7,003 nt of DNA from contig DPLR01000302.1 of assembly GCA_003541895.1 (NCBI GenBank), positions 1-7,003 of the forward strand. The letters run 5' to 3'. The notes beneath the pieces were generated by a model that was given only the letters and a program-made list of their open reading frames with translations, was not told the DNA's origin and ran no database searches. The DNA is from Cytophagales bacterium. GTDB taxonomy: Bacteria; Bacteroidota; Bacteroidia; Cytophagales; Cyclobacteriaceae. Made by a program: the position numbers and the translations under genes. Positions 5,766 through 7,003 of this stretch are shown in pieces; position 1 is the first letter of the stretch; each line of letters begins with the position of its first letter.

Positions 5766-6626
5766 TCAAAAAATTTTTAAACTCAGGTCGAGGCTTTTTA
5801 CCGAATGCGTCAACGCTCCAACCGAAATATAATCTACTCCGCATTTGGCAACCGATAACAGATTGCTTTCGGTAATACCACCGCTGGCTTCGGTTTTACA
5901 TTTTTTATTGATCAGCTTCACCGCCTCTTTCATTTCATCGGCTTTCATGTTATCAAGCATGATTACATCTACCGAATTTGTGGCGAGTGCTTCTTTTACT
6001 TCATTGAGGTTGCGTGTTTCTACCTCTATTTTCAAATCTTTTTTCACGGCTTTCAAATACAGGACTGCATTTTTCACGGCCGCAGTAATTCCACCGGCCA
6101 CATCGATGTGATTGTCTTTCAGCATGATCATATCATACAAAGCGAACCGATGATTTTTTCCACCGCCAATGACCACCGCCCATTTTTCCATCAATCGGAA
6201 ATTGGGAGTTGTTTTGCGCGTGTCTAAAAGTTTGGTAGATGTACCTTCAATAATTTTGCAAAGCCGATACGTGTAGGTGGCAATGCCGCTCATGCGCTGC
6301 ATGCAATTCAAAACCAATCGTTCGGCCGATAGAATGGATCTTGATTTCCCCTCCACTTCAAAAGCGATTTCGCCTGTTTTTATTTCATCGCCATCTTTTT
6401 TGAAAAATTTCAGTTGTAGCGTAGGGTCAACTTTCAGAAAAATTTTTTCAGCTAATTCTATTCCGGCCATAATTCCATTGGCTTTGATCACCAGTTTAGC
6501 TTTTGAAATTTTATTGGATGGAACCGTGGCCAACGTTGAATGATCACCTTCGCCAATATCTTCGGCCAAGGCCAGCTGAATAAAATCTTGAATTGCTTTT
6601 TCGGTGAGGTACTCGGGGTGCGTCAT
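5766..6626 (-). CDS. nadC: Nicotinate-nucleotide pyrophosphorylase (quinolinate phosphoribosyltransferase)
   Basis: A complete 286-residue protein of the standard NadC length. It condenses quinolinate with phosphoribosyl pyrophosphate to give nicotinate mononucleotide, CO2 and pyrophosphate, the committed step of de novo NAD synthesis in the cytoplasm. Domain order is intact: an N-terminal sandwich domain (about 1-110) with EDIGEGDHST (22-31), then the alpha/beta barrel with LNCMQRMSGIAT (106-117), DTRKTTP (135-141), GGGKNHR (154-160), MLKDNHI (168-174), EVE (201-203), VIMLDN (221-226), EASGGI (246-251) and DYISVGALTHS (265-275). These hold the Arg, His, Lys, Glu and Asp residues that bind quinolinate and phosphoribosyl pyrophosphate. 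Its ATG overlaps the stop of the DUF4783 gene by 4 bp (ATGA). A 119-bp gap separates it from the sigma gene. ModD is a paralogue, but the motifs fit NadC well. Confidence 0.97.
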   Translation of the reverse strand: MTHPEYLTEKAIQDFIQLALAEDIGEGDHSTLATVPSNKISKAKLVIKANGIMAGIELAEKIFLKVDPTLQLKFFKKDGDEIKTGEIAFEVEGKSRSILSAERLVLNCMQRMSGIATYTYRLCKIIEGTSTKLLDTRKTTPNFRLMEKWAVVIGGGKNHRFALYDMIMLKDNHIDVAGGITAAVKNAVLYLKAVKKDLKIEVETRNLNEVKEALATNSVDVIMLDNMKADEMKEAVKLINKKCKTEASGGITESNLLSVAKCGVDYISVGALTHSVKSLDLSLKIF

Positions 6627-7003
6627 TCTTTCGTGAAGCTCATCTCGTGAATGAGATAATTTTTTTCTACTTCGCGAACGCGCATCAACACATCAAAGCT
6701 TTCGTTGCCGCTTTGGTATTTGCCGATGGCGAATTGAAGACCTCCTTTAGATGAACCAGTGTGCACGATTGTGAATTCAGTAGGATTATGCTTTTTAAAA
6801 AAATCGCGGAGCACAAACTCGGCCTGCGCTTTACTGAAGGTGTTCACATCCCCTTCAAGGTTTAACTCAACCGATGAATTAAAGTATTTTACAAGCTCTT
6901 TAGCGTCTCCCGCCTTGATGGCGGTTTTCATTGGTGAAAAAATGACTTGCGAAATACCCGAAGTGGAAAATGCACATATAAAAAATAGTGTTGTCAAGAC
7001 CTT
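6623..7003 (-). CDS. DUF4783 domain-containing secreted protein, 5'-truncated by window edge
   Basis: The frame is open to the right edge, so 127 codons are visible and the true start lies outside. The TTG at 6997 is probably not the start, because a lysine and a valine codon precede it and complete a signal-peptide-like stretch (KVLTTLFFICAFSTSGISQ), suggesting export to the periplasm or cell surface. The mature part is small: an alpha segment (SPMKTAIKAGDAKELVKYFN), then SVELNLEG and FSKAQAEFVLRDFFKKHNP, then beta strands ending in NYLIHEMSFTKE. This is the layout of DUF4783, an NTF2-like fold family of Bacteroidota with no known function. It overlaps nadC by 4 bp (ATGA) and is therefore probably co-translated with it. 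No catalytic residues are evident. Confidence 0.8.
   Translation of the reverse strand, partial: KVLTTLFFICAFSTSGISQVIFSPMKTAIKAGDAKELVKYFNSSVELNLEGDVNTFSKAQAEFVLRDFFKKHNPTEFTIVHTGSSKGGLQFAIGKYQSGNESFDVLMRVREVEKNYLIHEMSFTKE

Noticed and set aside
5845..6543. Plus-strand open frames at 5845-6111 and 6277-6543
   Set aside because: Antisense shadows of nadC with Ser/Phe-rich, domain-free translations.
6995..6997. TTG as the start of the DUF4783 gene
   Set aside because: The frame continues to the window edge with a lysine and a valine codon that fit a signal-peptide n-region; the real start is outside.

Overview
The window looks like an ordinary chromosomal segment from a member of the Bacteroidota, most likely a Cytophagales-type lineage. 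The evidence is a DUF5686 outer-membrane protein with a carboxypeptidase-like regulatory domain, a DUF4783 protein next to nadC, an SDR-type L-threonine 3-dehydrogenase of the flavobacterial kind, start codons without clear Shine-Dalgarno sequences, and a TAnnTTTG promoter element. Composition is moderately AT-rich by eye. I see no mobile element, tRNA, rRNA, CRISPR array or phage gene.

Layout. On the + strand, the 3' half of an L-threonine 3-dehydrogenase gene enters from the left edge (1-446), followed 10 bp later by a complete GNAT N-acetyltransferase (457-948). Its stop codon directly abuts the stop codon of the first minus-strand gene. Everything from 949 to the right edge is on the minus strand. 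In transcription order (right to left) it reads: a secreted DUF4783 protein (5' end outside the window), nadC, a 119-bp intergenic region, an ECF sigma factor, its zinc-binding anti-sigma factor, gmk, nadD, a 50-bp gap, and a large DUF5686 outer-membrane protein.

How the genes fit together. DUF4783 and nadC overlap by 4 bp (ATGA). Sigma and anti-sigma are separated by 3 bp, anti-sigma and gmk share one base (TAATG), and gmk and nadD overlap by 4 bp (ATGA), so the last four are very probably one translationally coupled operon. nadC and nadD encode consecutive steps of NAD synthesis (quinolinate to NaMN to NaAD). gmk converts GMP to GDP. The sigma/anti-sigma pair resembles the actinobacterial SigR/RsrA thiol-redox switch: the sigma carries a SigR-like region 2, and the anti-sigma has an HxxxCxxC zinc motif plus an extra Cys-Cys pair.

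The most interesting signals are (1) this SigR/RsrA-like pair in a bacterium outside the group where it is well studied, embedded in a housekeeping nucleotide/NAD operon, and (2) the 119-bp region before it, which holds an in-phase degenerate 7-bp repeat array, a tandem heptamer, an inverted repeat and a promoter placed so that the sigma mRNA could be leaderless. I did not find a convincing wholly new system.
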